Positions 48,060 to 59,091 of a stretch of 64,000 nt of DNA are shown piece by piece. The position numbers and the translations under genes were made by a program. The notes beneath the pieces were generated by a model that searched no databases, had not been told where the DNA came from, and saw nothing but the letters and a program-made list of their open reading frames with translations. The stretch's first letter is position 1; each line of letters begins with the position of its first letter. The stretch is from Laburnicola sp. R22_1 (Eukaryota > Ascomycota > Dothideomycetes > Pleosporales > Didymosphaeriaceae), in NCBI GenBank assembly GCA_014281115.1, contig JACONQ010000014.1, forward strand, positions 2,418,001 to 2,482,000, read 5' to 3'.

Positions 48060-50170
48060 ACGTGTCTGTGCGCGTGCCGAGCCACTTCGCGTGCCGAGCC
48101 ACCCAACACCAAAACGCTAAATAATCGCCTGAATTTGACGCGTCATAACTCCACCAATATGGGGGCAATCGAGGATGCGATTGCAGCTATTGAATCTTTA
48201 AATCCAGGGGAATCATTTTCGTACAGAAATATTGCTGCCACCTACGGTGTAGATCGAACTACGTTATCCCGAAGACACAAGCGCGTTCAGGCACTAAATG
48301 AAGCCAAGAACATCAACCAGCAGAAACTCAACCTATAGCAAGAGCAGGAGCTTGTAAAATATATTAAAGGACTCACAGAGAGACATATACCACCTACTAG
48401 GGAGATGGTACGAAATTTCGCCTCTACAGTAGCCAAGGAGGCAGTCAGCGAGAGCTAGGTTACCCGCTTTATCAACCGACACAGCATTCATCTTATCTCG
48501 CAATGGATAGTCAGCATGGACAGCAATCGCCACAAAGCTGATTTAGGGGATAAATATCGCCTCTACTTTCAGCTCCTACATGACAAGATTAATTAATATC
48601 AAATAGATCCTCGTTATACCTACAATATGGATGAGAAAGGCTTTATAATCGGTGTTGTTGGCAGATCAAAGAGAATATTCAGCCGACGAATGTGGGAGAA
48701 GAAGGAGGTTAGGGCATCACTCCAGGATGGAAACCGCGCGTGGATCACGCTCCTAGCATGTATATGCGCCAATAGATCTGCTCTGCCTCCTAGCCTAATC
48801 TATGAGGCTGCCAACAAAGGCATCCAATCAGCCTGGGTAGAAGACATCAAGGCAGGAGAACATGAAGTCTTTATCACCTCATCACCCTCTGGCTGGACGA
48901 ACAACAATATTGGTCTTGCCTGGCTTAAACAGGTATTCGATCGCTGTACAAAAGAGAAGACTCGACGAGCATATCAGCTCCTAATCCTAGACGGCCATAG
49001 ATCCTACATTACAATGGATTTCATCGACTACTGTGATAAGCATAGGATCCTGCTTGCTATCCTGCCTCCTTATTCAACTCATACGCTTCAGCCACTTAAC
49101 GTTGCAATGTTCAAGCCTCTATCAACTGCCTACTCAGCCGAGCTCTCGAAATACCTCAACGCAGGCCAAGGCCTAGTTTCTATTAAGAAGGGCAATTTCT
49201 TCCCACTATTCTAGAAGGCATAGCAGGCCTCCTTCAAGGAATTAACAATCCTTAGCTCTTTTAGAGCAACAGGCATATCACCACCTGATCCTGATCCAAT
49301 CCTCGATAGATTCACTAGATCTCAAGAATCAAGAGAAAGCTCCTCATCCCTACTAAGCGATCATGATTGGAGAAAGGTGGATAGGCTCGTACGCTCTGCA
49401 GTTAAGGATCAGAGTAGTAAGGATACGCAGAAGCTTCGTCAATCGCTCCACCATCTATCTGTTCAAAATGAGCTACTCCACCACGATATTGATGGGCTTA
49501 GGGAGGCACTGTCTACAAAGCAGAAGCGTAAGAAGAAGGGCAAAGCTCTAGATCTCCAACAGCGCAAGGAGTATCACAGTGGGTCAGTGTTCTAGTCACC
49601 TAGGAAGGTGAGAGAGGCACGTGTCCGTCAATCTATCAAGGAGCAGGAGGATAAGGAGCAGCAGCTTCAAAAAGCAGAGACAGCAGAGCTAAAGAAGGCA
49701 GCTAGACTATACAAGGAGAAAATCCAGCAGGAAAAGCGTGCTGCGCGAGAGGCAGCGAAGGAGGCAAGAGAGAAGGAGAGAGCTAAAAGGCAGCTCAGCG
49801 CGCTGCCCAGAAGTCTGCCCGCGACGCAAAAAAAGCTCTACAGTCATCTAAAAAGGGTAAGAGGAAGGCCTCTCAGCCATCTCTACAGAGCAGAAAACGT
49901 CAGAAACGTGTTGTTGATGCTTCAGATGTTAAGGAGTCCTCAGAGGGCGCATCTGCTGCCCCAACCGTCTCTACACGTCGCGGCCGCAACGTCAAGCTTC
50001 CAGACAGATATAAATAGTGCAAATTAATCGCAAGGATCTATTTAGTGCCCCTCTAGAAAATCCTGTAATAATATTAATTGTGGGTGGCTCTATAGCTTCA
50101 TTTTTGCATAAGCTGTTATGGTGTTGGGTGGCTCGTCACGCGAAGTGGCTCGGCACGCGCACAGACACGT
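48060..50170 (+). mobile_element. pogo-type DNA transposon (element C) inserted in TOP3
   Basis: 2111 bp flanked by TA (48058-48059 and 50171-50172). Terminal inverted repeats of about 50 bp start ACGTGTCTGTGCGCG and contain GCGTGCCGAGCCAC twice (one base differs in the right end). The interior is one transposase in the orientation opposite to TOP3. Removing the element and one TA joins the two TOP3 coding pieces in frame. Confidence 0.95.
48159..50017 (+). pseudogene. pogo-type transposase of element C
   Basis: Starts MGAIEDAIAAIESLNPGESF with the helix-turn-helix YGVDRTTLSRRHKR. The DDE region gives NMDEKGFIIGVVGR, LILDGHRSYITM and TLQPLNVAMFKPLS; the third acid is Asn instead of Asp. About six TAG/TAA codons interrupt the frame (for example after QQKLNL and SES), and a one-base-type frameshift lies near 49795. 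A Lys/Glu-rich coiled tail follows, ending with TRRGRNVKLPDRYK and TAG. Inactive; the longest intact stretch is 195 codons around the DDE core. Confidence 0.9.
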
Positions 50171-50255
50171 TAGTCACTTGACCTCCCAAGTGGTTTGCGA
50201 TTGCTTTCGCAATCGAGGGCTTTTCCGCAACGCATAGCACCGTTCTCACTACCAT

Positions 50256-50593
50256 AGCAGGTTGTGTGCTTCGCGTTAACACCAACCAGAAAGGCAATGT
50301 ATATACTACCCGGGCACCACCCGAACAACGCAGGTACGCGTCTCTGGACGTGCGCCGGTCTATGCCCGTTTCGGACGACGACGGCGAGCTCGTGCGTGAA
50401 GAACGAATGTGCTAAAGAAAAGCCCCCAAATATAATAAGCAAAGTAGACAAGACACACAGGACTGGCGGATACAGGAGATGACAAAAGCATAGTGGATAC
50501 GAAAAAAGGTCATGATTCTACCCAGGTAGCGACTCTCTCTAGAGACCTGAAAGCGTCAGGTTGGAAACCTTTCAAGTTGATCTTACGTCGGAT
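50256..50593. other. TOP3 upstream region and 3' flank of ankyrin gene
   Basis: Both neighbours lie on the minus strand, so this 338-bp stretch contains the TOP3 promoter and the next gene's terminator region is to its right end. No gene seen. Confidence 0.45.
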
Positions 50594-52995
50594 TCATGAC
50601 GCTCGAGCACCAGCGTCAAATTGTTCATATCGTCCCCAGTCATCCATATCCAGATCTTCGTCTCCGGAGATGTCGGCGTCCATTGGCATCTCGTTCATAG
50701 AGGAGAGGACTGAAGGTGATGTACCATGGCCGGATCCTCCAAGTCTTTTGGCCTCGTCCCGAGTTTGAATGCTATTGTCAAAGTCTTCTCTTTGCTTTTC
50801 CGATACTTCAAATTCATATTTTAACCTGGGATACCTTACTTGTAGCTGCTCTAAACTCTCCGCTCCGTGAGCCAAGAGAAGATCGATGATTTCTCTGTGC
50901 TGTTTATCGCGAGCGATATCGAGCGCCGTACCATAATTCCACTCTAACGATGATAGAAATTCCACAGCATTAACATTGACCCGCGGGTGTGCTACGCAGG
51001 CGAGTATCAGTTCGACGAGATCGAGTCTGCCATGCGACACAGCGATATGCAAAGCTGTTTCAGATTCTCCCCAATGTCTCTGGTTCACGTTTGTTTTTGG
51101 ATGTTCAAGTAACATTCTCACAATATGTTGGTTACCGTGCTCCACTTGCTCTATCAACAGCCTCCCGTGGTTCGGATCAATGTCGGGATGTTCAAGTAAC
51201 ATTCCCACAATCTGTTGGCTACCTTGCTTCACAGCCTGCGTCAACGGCGCCGAGTAGTTAGAATTGATGTGGGGATGTTCAAGTAACATTCCCACAATCT
51301 GTTGGCTGCCTTGCTTCACAGCTTCCCTCAACGGCCCGGCGTTGTTTGGGTCGATGCCGGGACGAAGAAGTAGCATCTCACACATCTGGACATCGCTTCT
51401 CTTCACGGCTTCGTAAAGAGCTTTGCCTTCACTGGCATCGAGTTGGGGATGATCCAGAAGCATTCGCAGTATTGCTTGGTCGCCGTTTCGTGCAGCAACA
51501 TCTAGGGGGAGAAAGTTGTCATAAGCTCCGAGGTTGACATTGGTGTCTGGATGATCCAAGAGCAGTTTCACAATGCGCCTATGACCCATTGCAACAGCCC
51601 AATTGAGAGGCGCAAGGTGAATGTTCATAGACCACTGCGAAGAGTCCAGTCGTTTTCCACATATGATCATCTTGACAGCGTGTTCATCACCGTTTATAAC
51701 TGCAAGGAGGAGATCAAGATGCTTTGAATCGAAAGTCTTTTCTTCGAACCCCTTCTTCATTCTGTGATCCTGGATGAGAGCCCGGGCGATATCAAAGTAG
51801 CCCCTGCGAACGGCTTTACGAACTTCGGTCTCGGGCCAAGGGCGGCCACCTCTGAAATGGAGGTCTTCATGTGTGAGGAGAAGACTAACCACATTTTCGT
51901 GGCCACTTTTAATTGCTATATCCAAAGGTGTTCCGTGGTTGTTTGTGACGTTGATATCAATGTCTGGACAAGCCAGTAAAAGGCCTAGAGATTCCTTGTC
52001 TCCATGCCATGCCGCAAGATGTATTGGAGTGCTTTTGAATGATTCGCTTGTGGATGTTACTCGGGTGTTGATTTCTATGCCTTGATACGAAAGAAGCAAG
52101 CGTATGATCGGCATTTTCTTCATATCTATGGCAACGTACAACATGAAGGGTATTAGGCGTTCTGGTTGATGGACGGTTCGTTCTCTGCAATGTTGTATCA
52201 AGCTTCTGGTAGCATCTTCGCTTCCCGAATCCACGAGGCAGTGTAGGACGCATGAATTGGAGCCGTGGTCAGGCATGGGATACAAACAGATATCGTCGCG
52301 AAGCAAGATTCTCATTGTGGCCCAATCTCCGCTCGTGGCTGCTTCGTGCAGAGGAGTCCTGTAACTTCTTTGGGCATCAGGTGACACACCAATCTCCAGA
52401 AGAAACTGCACCGCTGCTTCGCTTCCAGCCCTGGCCGCAGCATGCAACGCATTAGAGCCGTCATCTGCAATCGCGAACATATCCGCACCTGACTGATGAA
52501 GTCGGTCCAACAAAATGGCATTTCCAGCACTGGCCGCGCTGAAGATGGAGATCGGATCTATCGTCTGTTTAGAGCCGTCCAAGGAGGCATCGGTTTCTGA
52601 GGTTTGGTCTTTGGATTTTTTCGCAGATGAGGCTCTTGGTGAATTCGGCTTATCTCCGTTGAAACGAGGGCCAATCACATGGCTGTGAATGTTTTGTATA
52701 TGCTGGGAAACATTGTCCTTTCGCTTTGCTTTGAAGTGGCAATAAGCGCAGGGAAACATTTGCTGTGCGACGCGATGACGGGTTTTAACGTGGCGGGTAA
52801 GGTCCGCACGGAGAGCGAAACCTCTATCGCACTGTTTGCATCGAACAGGCTTTGTATGTGTTTTTAGGTGCTGGCTGATTATCTGTTAGATTTACCCTAG
52901 TACACGTATTGAGGTGGTGTTGCTCACTTATATTTCCCAAGTGACTGGCAGACCTTTGAGCACTGTTGACATTGGAATAACACTGAGTCACCCAT
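50594..52995 (-). CDS. C2H2 zinc-finger plus ankyrin-repeat protein
   Basis: Two exons (52995-52928 and 52874-50594) joined over a 53-bp intron give 782 residues. The junction lies inside the first zinc finger and completes it: CQQCSKVCQSLGKYNQHLKTH. Finger 2 is CKQCDRGFALRADLTRHVKTRH-like and finger 3 CAYCHFKAKRKDNVSQHIQN-IH, all within about the first 80 residues. A Ser/Lys-rich linker leads into about 16 ankyrin repeats (roughly residues 130-715), for example NALHAAARAGSEAAVQFLLE and TALHIAVSHGRLDLVELILA. The tail is acidic (DISGDEDLDMDDWG). DNA-binding fingers with ankyrins suggest a nuclear protein with protein-protein contacts; no orthologue is named. Without the short first exon, finger 1 and the start codon are missed. 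Confidence 0.85.
51097..51310 (-). repeat. Near-identical 87-bp tandem units inside the ankyrin array
   Basis: The segment encoding QQIVGMLLEHP and its surroundings is repeated at 87-bp (29-residue) spacing with few base differences, shorter than the normal 33-residue ankyrin unit. This suggests recent unequal duplication within the gene. Confidence 0.75.
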
Positions 52996-53402
52996 TGGTA
53001 CCGTTTTTCGTTATGCAATAACAGCTTTGGGAAGTTTTTTGTGTGTGTATCCTCCATGTTAAGAATACTGCCTCTTAACTGACAGAGTTGACGTGGCGAG
53101 TCACAGCACCAATCGAACGGGGCACCTTTTCACGCTCCGATTGGTGGTTCTGTGGCCTCACGTGTGCATATGACGCCCTTGTCACAGACCGTCGCGTCCT
53201 GACGGAGCCTCCTTCACCCTTGACTTTAGGATAACAGAGGCTGGCCGCTCACTTCCCAAACACTCTCAGCGCCTTCGTACCACAAGTTTGGACCATTGAG
53301 TCTACCACGCGTCCGAACTTTCCTTCATTGTCGATACCGTCCGCCTCACTACAATCAGAGATATGCCCCCTCCATTCGATCCACAGGAACTCCGCGCTCT
53401 TG
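52996..53402. promoter_or_regulatory. Divergent intergenic region between two C2H2 genes
   Basis: 407 bp between start codons facing away from each other; presumed shared promoter. An upstream ATG at 53363 (MPPPFDPQELRALDDGN...) has a protein-like frame but no acceptable intron that joins it in phase to the next exon. Confidence 0.5.
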
Positions 53403-54170
53403 ATGATGGCAACCATGACTTCGAGACACCAGAGTTTGCTCGGTGAGTTTTTTTTTTTAACATTATGCAGTTATGCCTTTCTAGGGGAATACGGCCACCC
53501 ACATCCCCAAGCCCCGCATATCACGCGCCAACCAATCACTGTTGATCCCTATACCAACGAAACGCAACTGGGTGATCGAGCGATCCCTTGTACCGAGCCA
53601 CGCCAGGCACCCTGGTTCCCGGATCCAAACTTGAGAGATCTCGACTCCTACTCTTACGGAGGCTTCCAGTTTGATGATGAAAGGGGGGTATCCCTCATGG
53701 ACTTCCACTCGGATCTTCATGCTGAATCTAGCATGAACAATTCCGTCGGAAATCTTCCTGCGCATGGAGATCATCCAGCATCAACTTTCGGCTTTTCGCA
53801 TCCGATGAACCAGCCTCAGATCGAAGAAATCCTCTTTCCTCACACTGAGCACATTCCTGCCCAGTCGCAGTTCGTCAGCATGGAGCCCTTCATTGCGGGT
53901 CCAGAACGTCAGTCAAGGTCCAAGCCACCTCAACAGGTCGCCCGAAACCTTGAGAGGTTTCATGCGGGCCACACGCGGATTACCTGCACTCTGCCCGGAT
54001 GCACGAAGACCTTTGGTCGAGGCGCCGAGTTTCGTCGACATCTCAGCTCCGTGCATGGGGGCGCAACTTTCCGCTGCCTTGTCTCGCCCTGCAACAAGAC
54101 CTACCCACGTGCCGACAAACTCAAGGAGCACATGAAGAAAGAGCATGGAATGCAGCTTGTGAGGGCGTAA
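53403..54170 (+). CDS. C2H2 zinc-finger protein, two C-terminal fingers
   Basis: The model uses exon 53403-53442, a 42-bp intron (53443-53484) and exon 53485-54170, 241 residues. The middle is rich in Pro, His and Ser without known domains. The C-terminus holds two fingers of the C-x4-C-x12-H-x4-H type: CTLPGCTKTFGRGAEFRRH-LSSVH and CLVSPCNKTYPRADKLKEH-MKKEH. It is a probable DNA-binding regulator and may be controlled together with the divergent ankyrin gene. The N-terminus is uncertain: the first ATG in the correct frame is 53403, while another frame starts with a better-looking MPPPFDPQEL at 53363. Confidence 0.7.
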   Translation: MMATMTSRHQSLLGEFFFLTLCSYAFLGEYGHPHPQAPHITRQPITVDPYTNETQLGDRAIPCTEPRQAPWFPDPNLRDLDSYSYGGFQFDDERGVSLMDFHSDLHAESSMNNSVGNLPAHGDHPASTFGFSHPMNQPQIEEILFPHTEHIPAQSQFVSMEPFIAGPERQSRSKPPQQVARNLERFHAGHTRITCTLPGCTKTFGRGAEFRRHLSSVHGGATFRCLVSPCNKTYPRADKLKEHMKKEHGMQLVRA

Positions 54171-54832
54171 AGCGCCAGGCTAGCATGCATGCAGCTTGAC
54201 CGAGGCGCTGCAACAGCAGGGATAATTTCGCTACGGTGAAGCCCGACGTGTCTGCCACTCATCTATACTCGCTCGTTGAATTTTTGGTTTTCGGGGCACA
54301 TCGTTACTTTGGTTTTCTTATTTGTTATAGTCGCTCTTTTTGGTTCTCAGTTTGTCTTGATTGCTCCCTCTCTGCTTCCAAAGATACATCCGTACTTTAC
54401 GCACCTCAGGTAGTTCGCATCAATCACATCGCTGTTTTCTTGACCTCGAAGCTTCCCAACCACCCTTGAAACGTCTGACCTATCAAACCCCAGAGTGGTG
54501 CCCTTTTGCCTGGACTCCTTTTTCGCAGTGGCGCCGCCACGTCACCTACTGCCGTCTTTTCGACAGCCATGGAGACCAGGCTGTGTGGCTCTGCGTTCAC
54601 CGGTGAGGATCCAAAACCAATGAACTTTTCAGCCTTGCGCCATGGGGCACCCTACTACGCCATATCCACTCTCTTGCATAGGGCAAATTCCTCCAATCGG
54701 ATCCAGCTGCCCCATTTCCGGCTTCTCTACCCGTGTTCTTGGTTGCTGGCGTTGGTTGATGTGTTGTTTCTTCGACTTCAGCATTTGTGGCGTCGACATT
54801 TGATGTTGGAGCTAGGCTCATACCATATTTTA
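54171..54832. other. Intergenic before the paired transposons
   Basis: 662 bp with T-rich 54260-54370 just after the C2H2 gene, probably 3' UTR. Short frames are unsupported. Confidence 0.5.
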
Positions 54833-56942
54833 CCACCAAATGCACGGACCCACCAAATGCACGTTTTTGCCGCCACCAAGGGCAACGCTCCAGAACCTAT
54901 ACAACGCCAAATATATAGTAAAATCACTAGATTTTTTGCAGTAGCACTTGTAGGAGCATGTAAAACCATTGCGCAATGATAAATTACTTGCGATAACGCT
55001 GTGGGAGCTGTACAGTACGGGTGCGCATGGCTCTGGCGGGTGAGGGCACCCTCTCTCCAGTGGGCTCTTGATCAACAATAGTAGCCTCAGGTCTCTCAAG
55101 AGCTTGTTTTTTTGGTGTACAAGGGTTAAGGCTCTGTTAATTACCCTTTTTAGACAATTGTATATTACCTTTGAGTTGCTTTTCGAGCTGCTTTTGGAGT
55201 AGCTTTTTAGCTCGCTCAGCAGCCTTGGCCTCTTTTGCTTGCGCCTTTAGTTCTCGCGCCGCTAAACGTACGCGAGCTCTCTCCTCTTTGAGAGCTTGTT
55301 TCTCCTGCTTTTTGAGAAGCCTTTGGTGTTAAGCCTCTGAGAGTTGTTGTTGTTGAAGCTTTTTATTAGTCTCAATTTGCTCCTACCTCTTGTGGGCCCT
55401 CTGAACTTTGCTAGGTGAGTAAAATATGGCGCCGCCATGCCAATTATTAGGTTTATTAAGTAGGAGAGGCTTGCCACGTTGACGGCGCCTCTTCTTGTTG
55501 ATAAAAGCTTGCTTAAGCCTATCGTATTGGTGTTGAAGGATCCTGTATTTGATCTCAAGCTTGTGATAACTTTGCGACAGCTGTTTACGCTCCTTAGCGT
55601 GGTCCTCCGCAACAATGTCCTTCAGTATTTGCCGTACTTTACGCCAATCAGAATTAGAGAGGTTTGACGAGCTACTCCGACTTGAGGGAGGGCTCTTGTG
55701 CTCTGCGATAAACTTCTTGAGTATAGTGTTTGGGTTATAAGGTGACAACCTAGTACACTTAAAAGCTTTGAGTATTATTGTTTCTTGAAAGGCCCTTTTC
55801 CAGGAGGCGTTAAAGAGTCGATAAAAGTCGCGTTTGGTGATTGCTGAGAGGCCCTGGCAGTTGTACATAAACTCTGAGAGCTCTCTTGTATACGCCGTAC
55901 TTAGAGGCTTGAACATCGCCACATTAAGAGGCTGGAGAGTGTGGGTAGCGTGTGGCGGGAAGGTTGTAAGGAGTATTTTGTTATTGTCGCAGTACGTGAT
56001 AAATTGCATGGTAATATGAGACCTATGCCTATTAAGTATGAGTAGTTGGTACTCCTTACGAGCTTTCTCCTTGGTGTCGCGATCAAATACTTGTTTGAGC
56101 CACGCCAAACCAATCTTATTGTTGGTCCACCCACTTGATGAGCTCGTAAAAAAGGCCTTGTGGTGTTGCGGATCAAAATCTTGAAGCTATAAGTCTTGTA
56201 TATTGCCCGTAGTAGCTTGATAAATTAAGGCTGGCGTTAGCGAGGTGCCGTTGGCGCAAATATAGGCAATTGTTGTTACCTACTCTCTATTGCCGTCCTG
56301 GAGCATTTGCTTGTAAGGGCCCTGCTCATACAGCTGCCGCGAGAACACTCTTTTCATCTTGGTGAGCACTCCAATAAGGAACCCTTTTTTATCTATATTG
56401 TACATATGGCGACTGTCGATATCGTACTAGGTTATTTTGTCGCCTAAAAGCTTAAAGTATAAGGCGTATTTGGTAGCAGAATCAGCGCGGTGGCGACAGG
56501 CGTCGATACCAGTAGTCCATCGCGATATGAGCTCAATATTATTGCGGGCAATAAAGCGCTCAACCTAGTTTTTGCCTAGCTCTTTTCTGGCTATTTCTGT
56601 TGCAAAATTTCGGATTATTTGCTTTATAGGAGGCAGGCCTCTCTTGTTAAGCTTATATATGTAGTTTACAAGCTCTTTTTCTTGTGTGGTGTTAAGAAAT
56701 TTCTGCTCATTTGCCCTCTCTATGTGGCTTTTATTGATCCCGCGCGCGCGCCGCGATAAAGTTGATCGCTTAACGCCAAATAATTTGGCAATTTTGGTGT
56801 AATTAGGCTTTTCGCCTACTGGCAAGCTTTCGATTGCTGTCAGCGCGGCCTCCATAGCGTCAATATTGGTGGAGTTATGAGCGTTGATAAACTACGTGGA
56901 TTTTTTCAAAACCGTGCATTTGGTGGGGTCGTGCATTTGGTG
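54833..56942 (-). mobile_element. pogo-type DNA transposon (element D)
   Basis: About 2.1 kb with inverted termini containing CACCAAATGCACG twice at each end (left 54834-54873, right 56912-56942). The left side is preceded by TA; the right end is offset by one base, so the exact boundary is uncertain by 1-2 bp. The transposase is on the minus strand. Only 13 bp separate it from the next element. Confidence 0.85.
54984..56864 (-). pseudogene. pogo-type transposase of element D, start codon lost
   Basis: The position of the start codon in sister elements is ATT here; the first Met is nine bases later (MEAALTAIESLPVGEKPNY). Helix-turn-helix FGVKRSTLSRRARG. The DDE region has LILNRHRSHITM (second Asp replaced by Asn) and TLQPLNVAMFKPLS (third Asp replaced by Asn). 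Several TAG/TAA codons interrupt it. It ends in RTRTVQLPQRYRK and TAA, the tail block shared with element E. Inactive. Confidence 0.85.
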
Positions 56943-56955
56943 ATTAGTCATGGTA

Positions 56956-59091
56956 CCATGTTTCCCCGCTCAACGCACAGACCCCACTCAACGCACAGTT
57001 TGAGGATGCCCACTACTACTACTTTTAAAGCTGTACAGCTCTATATAGATCAAATTATCACGAGATTTTTTGTAGTAGCATTCTTAAAAGTCGTTTTAAT
57101 CGATTGGCAACGATATATTAGGTGCGATACCTCTGTGGGAGGCGTACTGTACGCGTGCGCGTTGATGGGCCAGATGCCTCTACCACCCCTTCAATGACGG
57201 ATAGATCCTCAGCATCAGCCTCTAGGTCCTCAATAACATGAGCAGGAGGTGCAGGAGCTGTGAGGCTACGCGCCTTACCCTTTTAGCTAATTGTATATCA
57301 TTCTGGAGTTGCTTTTTAGCTGCGTGGGCGAGTAGGGCTTCTTCGCGCTCTGCAGCCTTCTGCTGTTTTTCCTGCAATTTGATCTCCTTTGCAGCCATCC
57401 TTATTTCTGCTCTTTGCTGAAGCATAGCCTGTTTCTCCTGCTTTTTCTGCTCCCTAGCTAGCTTATTGCGATCCTTCTGGTGTTGTAGTTCTTCTGCTTT
57501 GGCGTCTTTTTGGACTTGTTGATTGCGGGCAGCTTTAACTTTAGATGGCGACCAGAAGACAGCGCCACCAGCGTAATTCTAGGAAGGTTTAAGTAGTAAT
57601 GCCTTGCCACGCGTACGGCGCTTCTTCTTATTGATAAGGGCGTCTTTAAGGCGGTTGTTTTCATGCTGAAGGAGCTGTTTTTGAGTCGTAATTGCATGTA
57701 TCGTGTGAGAGAGCTGTAAGGCGCGTTTATCGTAGATATCATCAACTACCTGTCGTAGGAGCCGTTCAATCTTGCGCCAGTCGCTTGCAGAGAGTACTGA
57801 AGACGTACTATCACTGCTTAATGGCCTCTTAGGCTCTGGATCCTTGAATTTCTTCAATATAGCGTTGCTATCCAGTGGAGAGATGCCAGTAACTCTGAAT
57901 AAGTTAATAATCGTTTCCTCAGCAAACGCGGTCCTATACGCCCTATAGAAGAAGCAGAAGAAGTCGCGCTTAGTAATAGATGTAAGGCCCTGGCTGTTGT
58001 ACATGAATTGGGAGAGCTCTTTGGTATATGCAGCTGAGAGAGGCTTAAAAAGGCAGATATCTAGAGGCTGCAGCGTATGAGTTGAATGCGGCGGATAGAT
58101 AGCCAGGAGGATCCTATTTTGATCGCAGAACTCGATAAACTCTATTGTAATATGCGAGCCATGCCTATCAAGAATAAGGAGCCTATAGTCGCGTTTTGCC
58201 TTCGTCTTAGTCTCCTCCTGAAAGCACCTCTTAAGCCAGGCAATGCCAAGTTTGTTGTTTGTCCATCCTGAAGGTGATGAGGCGAAGAAGGCGCGGTGCT
58301 CTTGAGGATCAAAATCCTGCAACTAGGTGTCCTGAATATTGCTAGAAGCTGCCTGATATATGAGGGCAGGATCGAGAGAGCTGCCGTCGGCGCATATACA
58401 AGCTATCGTCGTGATCCACTCCCTGTTGCCGTCCTAGAGTACCTGCTTGACGCTACCCTGATCATACTGGCGTCGGGAGAATACGCGCTTCATTCTTGAC
58501 ACTACCCCAATTAAGAAGCCCTTCTTATCCATATTGTATGTATTTGATGGCGCGATGTCGTACTGCTTGATCTTATCGTCCAAAAGCTTAAAATAGAGGG
58601 CGTATTTGAAGGCTGAATCAGCTTTGTGGCGCTAGTTATCAATACCAGATGTCTATCGCGATATAAGGTTGATTTGATGCCGCGCAATATAGCGATCAAC
58701 CCAGTGTTTTCCTGGCTCTTGATGGGCTATTTCTGCTGCGAAATTTCGTATCATCTCTCTTGTAGGAGGTAGGCCTCGTGTACACAGCTTTTTAATGTAC
58801 TGTAGTAGCTGTTTTTCCTGTGTAGAGTTGAGGAGTCGCTTTTCTTCTGTCCGGGACGCATAGGTGCCCTGCACCCCGCGAAAACGCTTCGAGAGCCGCG
58901 ACCGCTCAACGCCGTACTCTCGCGCAACCTGAGATATATTAGGACGTTCTCCTAGCTTCAGGGATCTCAAAGCTTCAACAGCTGCGTCAATCGGGTCCAT
59001 ATTGGTAGAGTTATGAGGGTTGAAAGTATAAGAGATTTTTGGTGCCAACTGTGCGTTGAGTGGGGTCTGTGCGTTGAGCGGGGAAACATGG
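56956..59091 (-). mobile_element. pogo-type DNA transposon (element E)
   Basis: 2136 bp flanked by TA (56954-56955 and 59092-59093). Terminal inverted repeats are identical for about 44 bp, start CCATGTTTCCCCGCTCAACG and contain CTCAACGCACAG twice. The transposase is on the minus strand. Same family design as elements B-D but with its own motif. Confidence 0.93.
57118..59000 (-). pseudogene. pogo-type transposase of element E
   Basis: Starts MDPIDAAVEALRSLKLGERP with helix-turn-helix YGVERSRLSKRFRG. The DDE region keeps the first acid (NMDKKGFLIGVVSR), the second (LILDRHGSHITI) and the third (TLQPLDICLFKPLS). About five TAG codons at Trp/Gln positions break the frame, and the overall length is not a multiple of three, so at least one indel exists. 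It ends with RTRTVRLPQRYRT and TAA. Least damaged at the catalytic residues of elements B-E. Confidence 0.87.

Larger units (their letters stand above)
45963..50255 (-). pseudogene. TOP3: DNA topoisomerase III gene split by a transposon and frameshifted
   Basis: Type IA topoisomerase acting with RecQ helicases in recombination intermediates. The first exon piece is 50255-50171 (VLCVAEKPSIAKAIA). It breaks at a TA and resumes, in phase, at 48057 with PVELMDVQHNMPGNPYVKNY. The TOPRIM acids are in YIWTDCDREGE. After YGSCQFPTLGFIVERYLRV the frame shifts by one base at an A-run at 47374-47377; the conserved FIPEPFWGIKL is in the other frame. The catalytic Tyr is in GWISYPRTETDQF. The C-terminus is completed by exons 46173-46048 and 45998-45963 (AVRKYVFGEVN, stop). 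The intron 46174-46227 uses a GC-AG pair. Apart from the insertion and the frameshift the gene is open, so inactivation looks recent. A second intact copy elsewhere in the genome cannot be excluded. Confidence 0.9.

Noticed and set aside
48627..49214. Intact 195-residue DDE gene
   Set aside because: Only the open middle of the decayed element C transposase, without its DNA-binding region or tail.
50170..50451. 93-residue minus-strand ORF with hydrophobic start
   Set aside because: Overlaps the first TOP3 exon in another frame; the TOP3 frame has the conserved AEKPSIAKA motif.
51080..51310. CRISPR-like regularly spaced repeats
   Set aside because: Unit and spacing match ankyrin codons in a long ORF; the genome is eukaryotic.
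53363..53442. Alternative first exon MPPPFDPQEL... for the C2H2 gene
   Set aside because: Joining it in phase would need a 28-bp intron, below the usual fungal minimum; kept only as a remark.
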